From Curvibacter delicatus NBRC 14919 (GTDB lineage Bacteria > Pseudomonadota > Gammaproteobacteria > Burkholderiales > Burkholderiaceae_C), in contig NZ_BCWP01000023.1 in NCBI RefSeq assembly GCF_001592265.1, positions 1 through 64,000 on the forward strand: DNA of 64,000 nucleotides, in the 5' to 3' direction. Below the pieces are notes generated by a model. The model saw only the letters and a program-made list of their open reading frames with translations. It made no database searches and was not told the DNA's origin. Both the position numbers and the translations under genes were made by a program. Of this stretch, positions 33,417-42,992 are shown piece by piece. The first letter of the stretch is position 1, and each line of letters begins with the position of its first letter.

Positions 33417-34096
33417 TGACTACCGAAACCGCTGCCAAAAAAGACATTCAGAAACTCCAGCGAGCCATCGTTGATGGACTGGAGGACGTGAAGGCCCAGG
33501 ACATCCAGGTGTTCAACACCGAGCACCTGTCACCGCTGTTCGAGCGCGTGATGATTGCCTCCGGTACGTCCAACCGCCAGACGAAGGCGCTGGCCGCCAG
33601 CGTGCGCGATGCGGTCCGCGACGCGGGTTTTGCCAAGCCCCGCATGGAGGGGGAAGACAACGGCGAGTGGATCATCGTGGATTGCGGCCAGGCCGTGGTG
33701 CACATCATGCAACCCAATATCCGCCAGTACTACCATCTGGAAGATCTGTGGGGTGACAAGCCGGTGCGGCTGAAGTTCGGCGCTGACAAGCCGGCGGTCA
33801 AGGCACCAGCCAAAACGGCGGCCAAAACCAGCGCGGAGGCCAAGCCGGCCACCCTCAAGCGCTCGAGCGCGGCCAAGAAGGGCGTGAGCGAGGTTTTCCC
33901 GTCCAAGGCGCAGGAAAAGAAGGCCGCCGCCAAGAAAGCTGCTGCCAAGACGGCTGCAAAAACACCCGCCAAGAAGACGGTTGCCAGCAAATCTGCTGGC
34001 GCCGCCAAGGTGGCGACCAAGGCACCGGCCAAGAAAAGTAGCCAACCCTCTGGCACCAAGCCTGCGGCGAAGAAGACGGCAGTCCGCAAGGCCTGA
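33416..34096 (+). CDS. rsfS: Ribosome silencing factor RsfS with histone-H1-like tail
   Basis: A 226-residue protein. Residues about 1-120 are the RsfS/Iojap domain ([63 protein letters not shown]), which binds ribosomal protein uL14 and blocks subunit joining in starvation. E. coli RsfS ends about here. The remaining 105 or so residues are almost wholly Lys, Ala, Pro, Ser and Thr in repeats such as KAPAKTAAK and KKAAAKKAA, like histone H1 tails. The tail probably binds RNA or DNA, but this is inference. The ATG at 33416 overlaps the nadD stop; a TTG at 33413 is also open. Confidence 0.92.
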   Translation: MTTETAAKKDIQKLQRAIVDGLEDVKAQDIQVFNTEHLSPLFERVMIASGTSNRQTKALAASVRDAVRDAGFAKPRMEGEDNGEWIIVDCGQAVVHIMQPNIRQYYHLEDLWGDKPVRLKFGADKPAVKAPAKTAAKTSAEAKPATLKRSSAAKKGVSEVFPSKAQEKKAAAKKAAAKTAAKTPAKKTVASKSAGAAKVATKAPAKKSSQPSGTKPAAKKTAVRKA

Positions 34097-34128
34097 GGCC
34101 AGATAGACACGAGGACGTAGAGGCCTGC

Positions 34129-34596
34129 ATGAGGCTGCTGATCGTGGCCGTTGGCCAGCGGGTGCCTGATTGGGCCCAGACGGCATGGGACGACTATGCC
34201 AAGCGCTTCCCGCCAGAGTTGCGGGTGGAGCTCAAGGCCGTCAAGACGGAGCCGCGCGGCTCCAAGACGCTGGAGCAGCTGTATGCGGCGGAGCGAACCC
34301 GCATCGAGGCTGCCATTCCCAAGGGGACCCGCATCGTGGCGCTGGACGAGCGCGGTACGGCATTGACCACCGTGGCACTGGCGTCCAAGCTCAAGGCCTG
34401 GCAGCTCGAGGGCGATGATGTGGCGCTGGTCATCGGCGGGCCGGACGGTCTCGATCCTGCCTTTCGCCAGGCGGCGCACGAGCGCATTCGCTTGTCGGAC
34501 CTCACGTTGCCGCATGCCATGGTGCGCGTGCTGCTGGTCGAGCAGCTCTATCGCGCCTGGTCGATCAATGCCAACCATCCTTACCACCGTGAGTGA
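34129..34596 (+). CDS. rlmH: 23S rRNA (pseudouridine-1915-N3)-methyltransferase
   Basis: A 155-residue SPOUT-class methyltransferase modifying pseudouridine 1915 in helix 69 of 23S rRNA. Family features are [14 protein letters not shown], the SAM-knot [15 protein letters not shown], and the C-terminus [20 protein letters not shown] with NHPYHRE at the end. Length equals E. coli RlmH. It follows rsfS by 32 bp, the common rsfS-rlmH order, and precedes maf. Confidence 0.96.
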   Translation: MRLLIVAVGQRVPDWAQTAWDDYAKRFPPELRVELKAVKTEPRGSKTLEQLYAAERTRIEAAIPKGTRIVALDERGTALTTVALASKLKAWQLEGDDVALVIGGPDGLDPAFRQAAHERIRLSDLTLPHAMVRVLLVEQLYRAWSINANHPYHRE

Positions 34597-34610
34597 CCAG
34601 GGTTTGATGC

Positions 34611-35213
34611 ATGTCTGATTTCATTTATCTGGCCTCTCAAAGTCCACGCCGGCGTCAGTTGCTGGAGCAGTTGGGAGTACGCCATGAATTGCTGCTACCG
34701 GATGCGCACGAGGATGCGGAAAGCCTGGAGGCCGTGCTGCCGGGTGAAGCGCCTACGGCCTATGTGCAGCGTGTCACGCAGCTCAAGCTGGAGGCGTCTC
34801 TGGCGCGTCTCAAGCGACGCGGTTTGCCGTCGGCACCGGTGCTGTGTTCAGACACCACGGTGGCATTGGGGCGCACCATTTATGGGAAACCAGCCAATGC
34901 CGGCGATGCCGCCCGCATGCTGGGTGAACTGGCCGGGCGCACCCACCGTGTGCTGACCGCCGTGGCCGTGGGTACAGCACGGCGGCGTGAGCAGGCATTG
35001 TGTGTGTCGCGCGTGACCTTTGTTCCCATGAACCGGCACCAGATCCAGGCTTACGTTGACGGGGGCGAGCCCATGGGCAAGGCCGGTGCCTATGCGGTGC
35101 AGGGCCGGGCGGCAGCCTTCATTTCGCATATTTCAGGCAGCTACTCTGGCATCATGGGCTTGCCCATGTACGAGACGGCACAATTGCTGCATACATTCGG
35201 CTTCAAGCTCTGA
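34611..35213 (+). CDS. maf: Maf-family nucleoside triphosphate pyrophosphatase
   Basis: A 200-residue Maf/HAM1-type house-cleaning pyrophosphatase that hydrolyses non-canonical or methylated NTPs to monophosphates. It begins IYLASQSPRRRQLLEQLG, with SDTTVAL (catalytic Asp), YGKPANAGDAARML, GRTHRVLTAVAV and GKAGAYAVQGRAA. The YhdE/YceF subtype is not decided here; SDTTVALG resembles the dTTP/UTP subtype (YhdE). It sits 15 bp after rlmH and 29 bp before rng, a conserved neighbourhood in proteobacteria (maf-rng). Confidence 0.92.
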   Translation: MSDFIYLASQSPRRRQLLEQLGVRHELLLPDAHEDAESLEAVLPGEAPTAYVQRVTQLKLEASLARLKRRGLPSAPVLCSDTTVALGRTIYGKPANAGDAARMLGELAGRTHRVLTAVAVGTARRREQALCVSRVTFVPMNRHQIQAYVDGGEPMGKAGAYAVQGRAAAFISHISGSYSGIMGLPMYETAQLLHTFGFKL

Positions 35214-35241
35214 GACATCAAGTTCCGAAACAGGCAAGCCC

Positions 35242-36717
35242 ATGCAAGAAGACATCCTGATCAACTGGTCACCGCAGGAAACGCGTGTCGCCGTGGTGGA
35301 AAACGGGGCGGTGCAGGAGTTGCACGTCGAGCGCACTTACGAGCGTGGTCTGGTGGGCAATATCTATCTGGGCAAGGTGGCGCGTGTGCTGCCGGGCATG
35401 CAATCCGCCTTCATCGACATCGGTCTGGAACGGGCCGCTTTTCTGCACGTGGCCGACGTCTGGCATCCGCCGGCTGAAGGTGAGTCGCTCAGTGCCTCAC
35501 GTGCGGCGCAGCCGCAGATCCCGATCGAGAAACAGGTGTTCGAGGGACAGGCGCTGATGGTGCAGGTGATCAAGGATCCGATTGGCACCAAAGGGGCTCG
35601 CCTGTCGACCCAGATCAGCATTGCCGGGCGTCTGCTGGTGTTTCTGCCGCAAGACGATCATGTGGGGGTATCGCAGAAGATTCCTCTGGAACAGCGCGAT
35701 GAACTGCGAACGCGGCTGCAGACGCTGGTCGGAGAGCAGGGCGGCGGTTTCATCCTGCGTACCAATGGTGAGGATGCATCAGACGCCGAACTGGTCGACG
35801 ACATCGCCTACCTGCGCAAGACCTGGACGCGCATCAAGGAGGCGTCCCTGCGTCTGGCGCCGAAGTCGCTGCTGCACCTCGACCTGAACCTGCTGCAACG
35901 TGTGCTGCGCGATCTGGTGGGAGAGTCGACACAATCGATCCGGGTCGATTCAGGGGAACAGTTCGAGGCATTGCGTGCTTTCGGCCGTGAGTTCATGCCG
36001 GCCGCCGCAGGGAAACTTCAGCATTACAGGGGTGAGCGCCCGATCTTCGACCTGTTTTCGATTGACGAGGAAATTGCCAAGGCCTTGGGCCGCCGTGTCG
36101 ACCTCAAGTCCGGTGGTTACCTGATCGTTGACCAGACCGAGGCTCTGACGACGATTGACGTCAATACTGGCGGTTTCGTCGGCGCGCGCAATTTCGATGA
36201 CACCATCTTCAAGACCAATCTGGAGGCGGCGCAGGCGATCGCGCGACAACTGCGCCTGCGCAACCTGGGCGGCATTGTCATCGTCGATTTCATCGACATG
36301 GCACGTGAAGACCATCGCGAGGCGGTGCTGGCCGAGTTCCGCAAGCAGCTGGCGCGTGATCGCGTCAAGACCATGGTCGGCGGTTTTTCTCAGCTCGGTC
36401 TGTTGGAGATGACGCGCAAACGCACGCGCGAGTCATTGGCACACATGCTGTGCGAACCCTGCCCGACCTGTGAGGGCAAAGGTATCGTTAAGACGGCACG
36501 TAGCGTGGCTTATGACATCCTGCGTGAGATCCTGCGGGAGGCGCGCCAGTTCAACCCGCGTGAGTTCCGTGTTGTTGCCTCGCCCAAGGTGATCGAGCTG
36601 CTGCTGGACGAGGAAAGCCAGCACCTGGCCGGATTGAGTGAATTCATCGGCAAACCTGTGTCGTTGCAGAGCGAAACGGCCATGGGGCAGGAACAGTACG
36701 ACATCGTGCTTCTTTGA
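35242..36717 (+). CDS. rng: Ribonuclease G
   Basis: A 491-residue endoribonuclease of the RNase E/G family, needed for 16S rRNA 5' maturation and decay of some mRNAs. It begins MQEDILINWSPQETRVAVVE; the S1 domain is at about 36-120 (VGNIYLGKVARVLPGMQSAFIDIG), the catalytic DNase I-like domain contains TTIDVNTGGFVG and GGIVIVDFIDM with metal-binding Asp residues, and the zinc-link CEPCPTCEGKG is near residue 400. It lacks the long C-terminal scaffold of RNase E. The glycosyltransferase gene follows only 3 bp after its stop. Confidence 0.95.
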   Translation: MQEDILINWSPQETRVAVVENGAVQELHVERTYERGLVGNIYLGKVARVLPGMQSAFIDIGLERAAFLHVADVWHPPAEGESLSASRAAQPQIPIEKQVFEGQALMVQVIKDPIGTKGARLSTQISIAGRLLVFLPQDDHVGVSQKIPLEQRDELRTRLQTLVGEQGGGFILRTNGEDASDAELVDDIAYLRKTWTRIKEASLRLAPKSLLHLDLNLLQRVLRDLVGESTQSIRVDSGEQFEALRAFGREFMPAAAGKLQHYRGERPIFDLFSIDEEIAKALGRRVDLKSGGYLIVDQTEALTTIDVNTGGFVGARNFDDTIFKTNLEAAQAIARQLRLRNLGGIVIVDFIDMAREDHREAVLAEFRKQLARDRVKTMVGGFSQLGLLEMTRKRTRESLAHMLCEPCPTCEGKGIVKTARSVAYDILREILREARQFNPREFRVVASPKVIELLLDEESQHLAGLSEFIGKPVSLQSETAMGQEQYDIVLL

Positions 36718-36720
36718 GTC

Positions 36721-37857
36721 ATGCGGATTGCCGTTATCAGTCGGGTATTTGCCAAATCTGGCGGCGGGGCCGAAAGCTATTCGGTGGCGCTGGTGCAGCA
36801 GTTGGCGGCTCGACACGAGATCCATGTGTTTGCGCAGGAGTCGGATCAGCCGGTGCCAGGCGTGACCTACCACCGGATTTTCTGCCTGGGTCGCAAGCCG
36901 CGCTGGATCAACCAATTGTTGTTTGCCATGGCCACCTGGTGGCGTACGCGCACAGGTTTCGATGTGGTTCACTCGCACGAGAACACCTGGCACGGCCAGA
37001 TCCAGACCATCCATGTGCGGCCGACGCGCTACAACCTGTTCCAGGGGCGAGCGGGTCTGCGCCTGGTGCTGCGTTGGATCAAGGTGCTGCTGAGTCCGCG
37101 CTTGATCACCTATGTCTGGCTGGAAGGTGCACGCTTTCGGCCAGAACCAACGCGTCGTGTGGTGGCGACCTCCGACACCCTCAAGGACGAATGTGAGGCG
37201 GCCTATCCGGCCAGCCGTCCATGCATGTCGGTCGTGACGCCTGGTACCCAGCTGCCACAGGGGGCTTTGACGAAGGCAGAAGCGCGCCGCCAGCTTGATC
37301 TGCCACTTGAGGCACCACTCCTGCTCTTTGTGGCCAATGACTACGCGCGCAAGGGGCTCGACACCTTGTTGCAGGCCTTGGCGAAACTGCCTGCTGACGT
37401 GCATCTGGCTGTGGCGGGTCATCCCGCGTCCATTCCGCGTTACCGCCAGCTGGCAGAGCGGCTGGGGCTGTTGGGGCAGGTGCATTTTCTTGGTTCACGA
37501 AACGACCTGAACCCTGTCTATCGGGCCGCCGACGGTCTGGTCCACCCCACACTGGAAGACAGCTTTGCCATGGTGGTGCTTGAAGCCATGGCACACGGGT
37601 TACCCGTGGTGGTGAGTGGTCCGGCCCATTGCGGTATTTCACGCCAGTTGCAGGATGGCGTGCAGGCCTTGTTGCTGGGCAATCCACGTGACGCCACCGG
37701 TCTGGCCGATCGCATCAATTCCGTGTTGACAAACACATTGCTGGCGCAACAGTTGGGGCAGCAGGCACGGGTGTTTGCGCTGGCGCATTCCTGGGAGAGT
37801 GCCGCCCTACAATACGAGCGCCTGTATCAGCAGGTTGCTTCCTCTGTCTCTTCATGA
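36721..37857 (+). CDS. GT4 glycosyltransferase (WaaG-like)
   Basis: A 378-residue GT-B-fold retaining glycosyltransferase of family GT4, probably acting on the LPS core at the cytoplasmic face of the inner membrane. The N-domain starts RIAVISRVFAKSGGGAESYS and includes DVVHSHENTWHG; the C-domain has FVANDYARKGLDTLLQAL and the nucleotide-sugar motif HPTLEDSFAMVVLEAMAHGLPV (E-x7-E type, about residues 276-297). The pattern resembles WaaG (heptose glucosyltransferase) but donor and acceptor are not certain. It overlaps the next gene by 4 bp and follows rng by 3 bp. Confidence 0.82.
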   Translation: MRIAVISRVFAKSGGGAESYSVALVQQLAARHEIHVFAQESDQPVPGVTYHRIFCLGRKPRWINQLLFAMATWWRTRTGFDVVHSHENTWHGQIQTIHVRPTRYNLFQGRAGLRLVLRWIKVLLSPRLITYVWLEGARFRPEPTRRVVATSDTLKDECEAAYPASRPCMSVVTPGTQLPQGALTKAEARRQLDLPLEAPLLLFVANDYARKGLDTLLQALAKLPADVHLAVAGHPASIPRYRQLAERLGLLGQVHFLGSRNDLNPVYRAADGLVHPTLEDSFAMVVLEAMAHGLPVVVSGPAHCGISRQLQDGVQALLLGNPRDATGLADRINSVLTNTLLAQQLGQQARVFALAHSWESAALQYERLYQQVASSVSS

Positions 37858-39185
37858 CCGCACCATTCCAGCAACGCTGGCTGATTCTCGCCCATGCCTT
37901 CAACATGGATGGCCGGGCGGCCAGCCAGACGATCACCGACAAATTGCCTCATCTGCGGCGAGCCGGGATTGAGGTGGTGGTGCTCAGTGGTGTTTCTGGC
38001 ACACACGATACCGTGGTCGAACACCACCAGCTCTGGCCCGCCGGGCCGGCTGGTTTGCGTTTTGAATTGCGGCATGTGCTGCGTCGACGTTTTGGCAGCG
38101 GCGTGCTGTACCGTGCCCTGATGGTCCTGGCGTCGTTGCTGCTGTTGCCAGGCATATTGGTCGAGAAGTTGCTGCGGCCGGTGGAAAGCTCCTGGTCCTG
38201 GTGGCTCAGTGCCTATCTGAAGGGGCGGGCGCTGGCGCGTCGCCAGCCTTTTGACCTGATTTACTCCACCGGGGGCGCCTTTGCCGCGCACTTGGCCGGC
38301 CGGGCGTTGAAGCGTGCCACCGGCATGCCCTGGCTGGCCGAGGTGCACGACCCCTTGGTGATGCCGGGTACCGAGCCCGCAACGCCGCAGCAGAAGATGC
38401 AGGCCGAGGTTGAGCGGCTCATTTGCACCGACGCGGACATTGCCATCTGGTTTACCGAGCAGGCCTTGGCGAGCGCACGTCGGCGCCATCCGCAGTTGGG
38501 CGAGCGTGGCAAGATGATGCTGCCCGGCATTGATCCGCCGTTCCAGGTGTTGCCGCCTTATCAGCCTGGGGCGAAATTCATCATCGGACATTTTGGATCG
38601 CTTTCGGCCACGCGCCATCTGGGTCCGATCGTGGATGCATTGGAATTGTTGCAGGCGCGACGGCCAGATCTGGTGGCGATGACGGAACTGCATGTCTACG
38701 GTGGACCGCTCGATCCTGTTTCCAGCGACAAAATTGCATCCTCTTCTGTCCGTGCATGCGTGCGGCATTTCGGCCGGGTTGAGGCAGATCCTCAAACGGG
38801 GCTGAGTGGGCGCGAGCAGATATTGCGACGTATGCGCGCCGTTGATGTGCTGTTGCTGCTTCACGGGGAGGAGCCGATTTGTGCAGAGTACATCCCCTCC
38901 AAGCTCTACGAGTACTTGTGGATGCAGCGCCCGATTCTGGCCGTGGTGCACAAGAATCCGCAAATGGTCGGCATGTTGCGTGGGCAGGGGCATCCGGCAA
39001 TACGGACAGGCGAAGATCACAATGCAGCTGGCGCGGCGATTCTTGAACTTGCCAATGCGCTGGAGGAAATGTTTGATCGTTGGCGTGTTGATGGCTTGCC
39101 TGACAACCACCGGCTCAGCCCCTATACCACCCAAGCGGCAGTAGGCCAACTGCTTGGGTGGGCCGGAACGCTCACTCGGAACTGA
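37854..39185 (+). CDS. GT4-like glycosyltransferase, unassigned specificity
   Basis: A 443-residue protein with a GT-B-like layout. The N-domain starts WLILAHAFNMDGRAASQTITDKLPHL; a hydrophobic segment is at about 83-103 (LMVLASLLLLPGILVEKLL), suggesting membrane association; PWLAEVHDPLV and IIGHFGSLSATRHLG mark the domain linker. The C-terminal YIPSKLYEYLWMQRPILAVV resembles the sugar-nucleotide site of GT4 enzymes. No specific family name is recognised. Overlap with the preceding GT4 gene (ATGA, 37854-37857) shows they work together, probably in core or O-chain assembly. Confidence 0.7.
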   Translation: MTAPFQQRWLILAHAFNMDGRAASQTITDKLPHLRRAGIEVVVLSGVSGTHDTVVEHHQLWPAGPAGLRFELRHVLRRRFGSGVLYRALMVLASLLLLPGILVEKLLRPVESSWSWWLSAYLKGRALARRQPFDLIYSTGGAFAAHLAGRALKRATGMPWLAEVHDPLVMPGTEPATPQQKMQAEVERLICTDADIAIWFTEQALASARRRHPQLGERGKMMLPGIDPPFQVLPPYQPGAKFIIGHFGSLSATRHLGPIVDALELLQARRPDLVAMTELHVYGGPLDPVSSDKIASSSVRACVRHFGRVEADPQTGLSGREQILRRMRAVDVLLLLHGEEPICAEYIPSKLYEYLWMQRPILAVVHKNPQMVGMLRGQGHPAIRTGEDHNAAGAAILELANALEEMFDRWRVDGLPDNHRLSPYTTQAAVGQLLGWAGTLTRN

Positions 39186-39233
39186 CTTCAAAACTGACCG
39201 ACAATCCTACTATTTCGCGAAACGCAAGAATTC

Positions 39234-40364
39234 ATGACGACCCAACCCAAAGTTGCACTCATCACCGGCATCACTGGCCAGGATGGCTCGTACCTGGCAG
39301 AGCTGCTGCTGGAAAAAGGTTATATCGTGCATGGCATCAAGCGTCGTGCCAGCCTTTTCAACACCGCCCGTGTGGACCATTTGTATCAGGATCCGCACAT
39401 TGATCATCGCAACTTTGTGTTGCATTACGGCGATCTCTCTGACACAAGCAACCTGGTTCGTATCGTTCAGCAGGTCCAGCCTGACGAGGTCTACAACCTG
39501 GGTGCCCAAAGCCATGTCGCGGTGAGCTTCGAAAGCCCGGAGTACACCGCAGATGTGGATGCAATCGGCACCCTTCGTCTGCTAGAGGCCATTCGCATCC
39601 TGGGGTTGGAAAAAAAGACGCGTTTCTATCAGGCGTCTACTTCCGAGCTGTATGGCCTGGTACAGGAAATTCCGCAGAAGGAGACGACGCCTTTCTATCC
39701 GCGCAGCCCGTATGGTGTAGCCAAGCTTTATGCCTACTGGATCACGGTGAACTACCGCGAGGCCTACGGCATGTATGCCTGCAATGGCATCCTCTTCAAC
39801 CACGAAAGCCCGCGTCGTGGTGAAACCTTTGTCACGCGCAAAATCACACGAGGCTTGGCGAACATCGCCCTTGGACTGGACAAGTGCCTCTATATGGGCA
39901 ACCTCGATGCGCTACGCGATTGGGGGCATGCAAAAGACTACGTGCGCATGCAGTGGATGATGCTGCAGCAGGAATCTCCCAAAGATTATGTGATTGCCAC
40001 TGGCATCCAATACAGCGTGCGCAGCTTTATCGAAAAGGCGGCTGCTCAACTTGGCATTGTGCTGCGTTTTGAGGGACAGGGCGTCAATGAGCAGGCCGTT
40101 GTCAGCGCTATCCAAGGCGACAAAGCCCCGGCACTCAAGATCGGTGATGTGATTGTGCGTGTCGATCCACATTATTTCCGTCCGGCTGAAGTGGAAACCT
40201 TGCTGGGTGATCCCAGTCTGGCGAAGAAGGACTTGGGCTGGATTCCACAAATCACCTTGGACGAAATGGTGCAAGAAATGGTGGCATACGATTTGGAGCA
40301 GGCTCGTCAGCACGCGTTGCTCAAACACCATGGCTATACGGTTCCAGTCTCTCGGGAGAAATAA
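39234..40364 (+). CDS. gmd: GDP-mannose 4,6-dehydratase
   Basis: A 376-residue extended SDR enzyme converting GDP-D-mannose to GDP-4-dehydro-6-deoxy-D-mannose. It has the cofactor loop [41 protein letters not shown], catalytic Thr/Ser in STSELYG with YxxxK in [10 protein letters not shown], and [17 protein letters not shown]. Length and motifs match Gmd closely. It starts 48 bp after the preceding glycosyltransferase and is 5 bp before fcl, giving the two-gene GDP-L-fucose pathway. No GDP-mannose synthesis genes (manB, manC) are in the window. Confidence 0.97.
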   Translation: MTTQPKVALITGITGQDGSYLAELLLEKGYIVHGIKRRASLFNTARVDHLYQDPHIDHRNFVLHYGDLSDTSNLVRIVQQVQPDEVYNLGAQSHVAVSFESPEYTADVDAIGTLRLLEAIRILGLEKKTRFYQASTSELYGLVQEIPQKETTPFYPRSPYGVAKLYAYWITVNYREAYGMYACNGILFNHESPRRGETFVTRKITRGLANIALGLDKCLYMGNLDALRDWGHAKDYVRMQWMMLQQESPKDYVIATGIQYSVRSFIEKAAAQLGIVLRFEGQGVNEQAVVSAIQGDKAPALKIGDVIVRVDPHYFRPAEVETLLGDPSLAKKDLGWIPQITLDEMVQEMVAYDLEQARQHALLKHHGYTVPVSREK

Positions 40365-40369
40365 ACGTC

Positions 40370-41335
40370 ATGGAACGCAATGCCAGGATTTTTGTGGCGG
40401 GTCACCGTGGCATGGTCGGCAGTGCCATTGTGCGGACCCTGTTGACACAGGGTGTCGACGGCAAGTGCATCATCACTCGAGCGCATGCAGAGCTGGATCT
40501 GACGGATCAGTGCGCAGTGAATGAGTTTTTCGCCAAAGAAACCCCCGATCAGGTCTACCTCGCTGCAGCCAAAGTCGGGGGCATCCACGCCAATAATACC
40601 TATCCGGCCGAATTCATCTACCAGAACCTGATGATGCAGGCCAATGTGATTCATGCGGCGCATGTCCATGGCGTGCAAAAGCTGCTGTTTCTCGGCTCCA
40701 GCTGTATTTATCCCAAATTGGCTGCCCAGCCGATGAGCGAGGATGCGCTGCTCAGTGGCAAGCTTGAACCGACCAATGAACCTTATGCGGTGGCTAAAAT
40801 CGCCGGCATCAAGCTGTGCGAGAGCTATAACCGCCAGTATGGCCGCGATTACCGCAGCGTGATGCCGACCAATCTGTATGGCCCGGGCGATAACTACCAT
40901 CCGGAAAACAGTCACGTCATTCCTGCACTGCTACGCCGCTTTCATGAGGCAAAAGTGGCTCACGCACCTGAAGTCGCCATTTGGGGCTCGGGTACGCCGC
41001 GCCGGGAATTCCTCTACGTGGACGATATGGCTGCCGCCAGTGTTTTTGTCATGCAATTGGCACCACATGAATACGCAGCACAGGTGCAACCGCAACTCAG
41101 CCACATCAATGTGGGGTACGGCTCTGATGTGACGATTGCTGAACTGGCAGCTACCGTGGCGCGCGTGGTTAATTATCAAGGGCGTATTACCTTTGATGCC
41201 AGCAAGCCGGATGGTGCCCCTCGTAAGCTGATGGACTCCGGTCGACTCATTGCCATGGGTTGGCGTGCCAGGGTTGATTTGGAGCAGGGCCTGCAGCAGG
41301 CATATGAAGACATGTTGGCAAGTCAACGTGCTTAA
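40370..41335 (+). CDS. fcl: GDP-L-fucose synthase
   Basis: A 321-residue epimerase-reductase that turns the Gmd product into GDP-L-fucose with NADPH. It shows [15 protein letters not shown] (Rossmann loop), [33 protein letters not shown] with the catalytic Ser/Cys region, [20 protein letters not shown] (YxxxK) and the family motif [20 protein letters not shown]. Together with gmd it commits mannose nucleotide to fucose, matching the two fucosyltransferases downstream. Confidence 0.97.
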   Translation: MERNARIFVAGHRGMVGSAIVRTLLTQGVDGKCIITRAHAELDLTDQCAVNEFFAKETPDQVYLAAAKVGGIHANNTYPAEFIYQNLMMQANVIHAAHVHGVQKLLFLGSSCIYPKLAAQPMSEDALLSGKLEPTNEPYAVAKIAGIKLCESYNRQYGRDYRSVMPTNLYGPGDNYHPENSHVIPALLRRFHEAKVAHAPEVAIWGSGTPRREFLYVDDMAAASVFVMQLAPHEYAAQVQPQLSHINVGYGSDVTIAELAATVARVVNYQGRITFDASKPDGAPRKLMDSGRLIAMGWRARVDLEQGLQQAYEDMLASQRA

Positions 41336-41353
41336 GCAGATGAACAGCAAGGA

Positions 41354-42061
41354 ATGTCCGTGTCATTGAAGTACAAAATCAGATTCTTGAAGGAATACCT
41401 GACATTTAAAAAAGCCGGCGGTAAAGTCGATAAGTTTTTTCCAATTTACTCTGACTACAAAGAGCAGGCAGGTTCTGCAACCGGACACTACTTTCACCAA
41501 GATCTGTTGGTCGCGAGCTATATCAGTAAAAATAACCCGACTCGACACATTGACATCGGTTCTCGGATAGACGGTTTTGTCGCTCACGTTGCTTCATTCA
41601 GACCGATTGAGGTGATTGATGTCCGTGAACTCCATAACACTGGGCATGACAATATCCGCTTTAAACGCATGGATCTGATGAATGCCGATGAAATTGAGCC
41701 GGCCATCTGTGATTCTTTATCGTGTCTTCATGCGATTGAGCATTTTGGCTTGGGACGTTATGGCGATCCGATCAACCCCTCGGGGCATCTGACGGGTTTC
41801 AAAAACCTCCTGAAAATGCTCAAGCCTGGGGGGACGCTGTACATCAGTTTTCCTATCAGTCATTCTGATCAGCTGCATTTCAACGCCCATAGAGTTTTTA
41901 GGCCCGACAGCATCTTGAACTGGCAGAACGAGACGGCCCTAGAGATGTTGAGCTTTTCCTTTGTTGATGATGCGGGTAACTTGCACAGGGAGGTTCCAAT
42001 TTCTGCCGTTCCGGTTGAAACTGAATATGGCTGTGGAATCTACACATTCAAAAAGATCTGA
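41354..42061 (+). CDS. DUF268-type protein, methyltransferase-like
   Basis: A 235-residue protein resembling DUF268 proteins of polysaccharide clusters. RHIDIGSRIDGFVAHVASF and EVIDVRE look like a SAM-binding Rossmann start, SCLHAIEHFGLGRYGDPI like a motif-IV region, and NLLKMLKPGGTLYISFPI like the end of a class I methyltransferase core. It is therefore a possible sugar or glycolipid methyltransferase, but the family has no settled activity. The DNA is visibly AT-richer than the flanking housekeeping genes. It lies 18 bp after fcl. Confidence 0.7.
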   Translation: MSVSLKYKIRFLKEYLTFKKAGGKVDKFFPIYSDYKEQAGSATGHYFHQDLLVASYISKNNPTRHIDIGSRIDGFVAHVASFRPIEVIDVRELHNTGHDNIRFKRMDLMNADEIEPAICDSLSCLHAIEHFGLGRYGDPINPSGHLTGFKNLLKMLKPGGTLYISFPISHSDQLHFNAHRVFRPDSILNWQNETALEMLSFSFVDDAGNLHREVPISAVPVETEYGCGIYTFKKI

Positions 42062-42104
42062 TCGCCATCGTGAATGGTCAAAAATCAAGTCATTGTGATG
42101 CGCC

Positions 42105-42992
42105 ATGTGGCCTAAGCAAGTTATTGCAAGAATAGAAGGTGGTCTGGGTAACCAGCTTTTTCAGTATGCTGCGGCTCGGTCCCTGGCTGATCGGCTGGGT
42201 TGCGAACTGGCACTGGACTTGCGCGGGCTCGATCACAACGGTGATCGTCCATTTCAGCTTGACCTTTATCGTGTTCGTGCGTCAGTTGCCACTCCGGAGT
42301 TATTGGAAGGCTTGCCAGACTGGCGCTCGTCCCGTCTGGGGCGTTTCAAAGCCAATTTGTCACAACTCGCGCCCTCTGTTTTTTCGTTTCCTGTATTCTG
42401 GCCAGTCAGCTTCGCGTTTGATGCAAGGTTTGGCAGGATATCTCGGCCAGCTTATCTGGTCGGCTATTGGCAGTCAGAGAAATACTTTGCTTGGAATCGT
42501 GAACGTTTGTTGCAAGATATCCAACTGATCGCGCCACTGTCAGCGGATATTCAGCTGCTGGATCTGATTCGTAGCACACCTAGCGTGGCACTCCACATAC
42601 GACGGGGGGACTACGTTCATAATGCGGCTGCAGCGCAGTTTCATGGACTGTGCGGTATGGATTATTATCAAGCCGCTATCGCGGCTCTCAAGGCGCGCAT
42701 CCCTGAGATTCATGTTTTCGTCTTTTCAGATGAACCTTCTTGGGCGCGGGCCAACTTTAAGCTTGATGTTCCAACCCACTATGTAGATGCCAATCCGGTG
42801 GACATGGGTTATATCGATATGGAGTTGATGTCCCTATGCCGACATCACGTCATTGCTAACAGCTCATTTAGTTGGTGGGGTGCCTGGCGTTGCCAGAGTC
42901 CTGAACAATCCGTTTATGCTCCCAGCCGCTGGTTCGCTGATTCTTCCACCGATACGACTGATGTGGTACCGAGCCATTGGATCAAGATATGA
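42105..42992 (+). CDS. GT11 alpha-1,2-fucosyltransferase-like
   Basis: A 295-residue glycosyltransferase of family GT11. It starts with the typical IEGGLGNQLFQYAAARSLADRLG (motif for GDP-fucose enzymes), has the donor-binding HIRRGDYVHN (about residue 165), and the C-terminal MDYYQAAIAALKA, FVFSDEPSWARANF and NSSFSWWGAW segments. Bacterial members add fucose alpha-1,2 to galactose in LPS or capsule. Its stop overlaps the next glycosyltransferase start (ATGA, 42989-42992). Linkage and acceptor are inferred from the family. Confidence 0.9.
   Translation: MWPKQVIARIEGGLGNQLFQYAAARSLADRLGCELALDLRGLDHNGDRPFQLDLYRVRASVATPELLEGLPDWRSSRLGRFKANLSQLAPSVFSFPVFWPVSFAFDARFGRISRPAYLVGYWQSEKYFAWNRERLLQDIQLIAPLSADIQLLDLIRSTPSVALHIRRGDYVHNAAAAQFHGLCGMDYYQAAIAALKARIPEIHVFVFSDEPSWARANFKLDVPTHYVDANPVDMGYIDMELMSLCRHHVIANSSFSWWGAWRCQSPEQSVYAPSRWFADSSTDTTDVVPSHWIKI

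Noticed and set aside
37827-39191. 454-codon minus-strand frame opposite the second GT4-like gene
   Set aside because: Shadow frame; the plus-strand protein has a coherent glycosyltransferase layout and overlaps its neighbour as in an operon.
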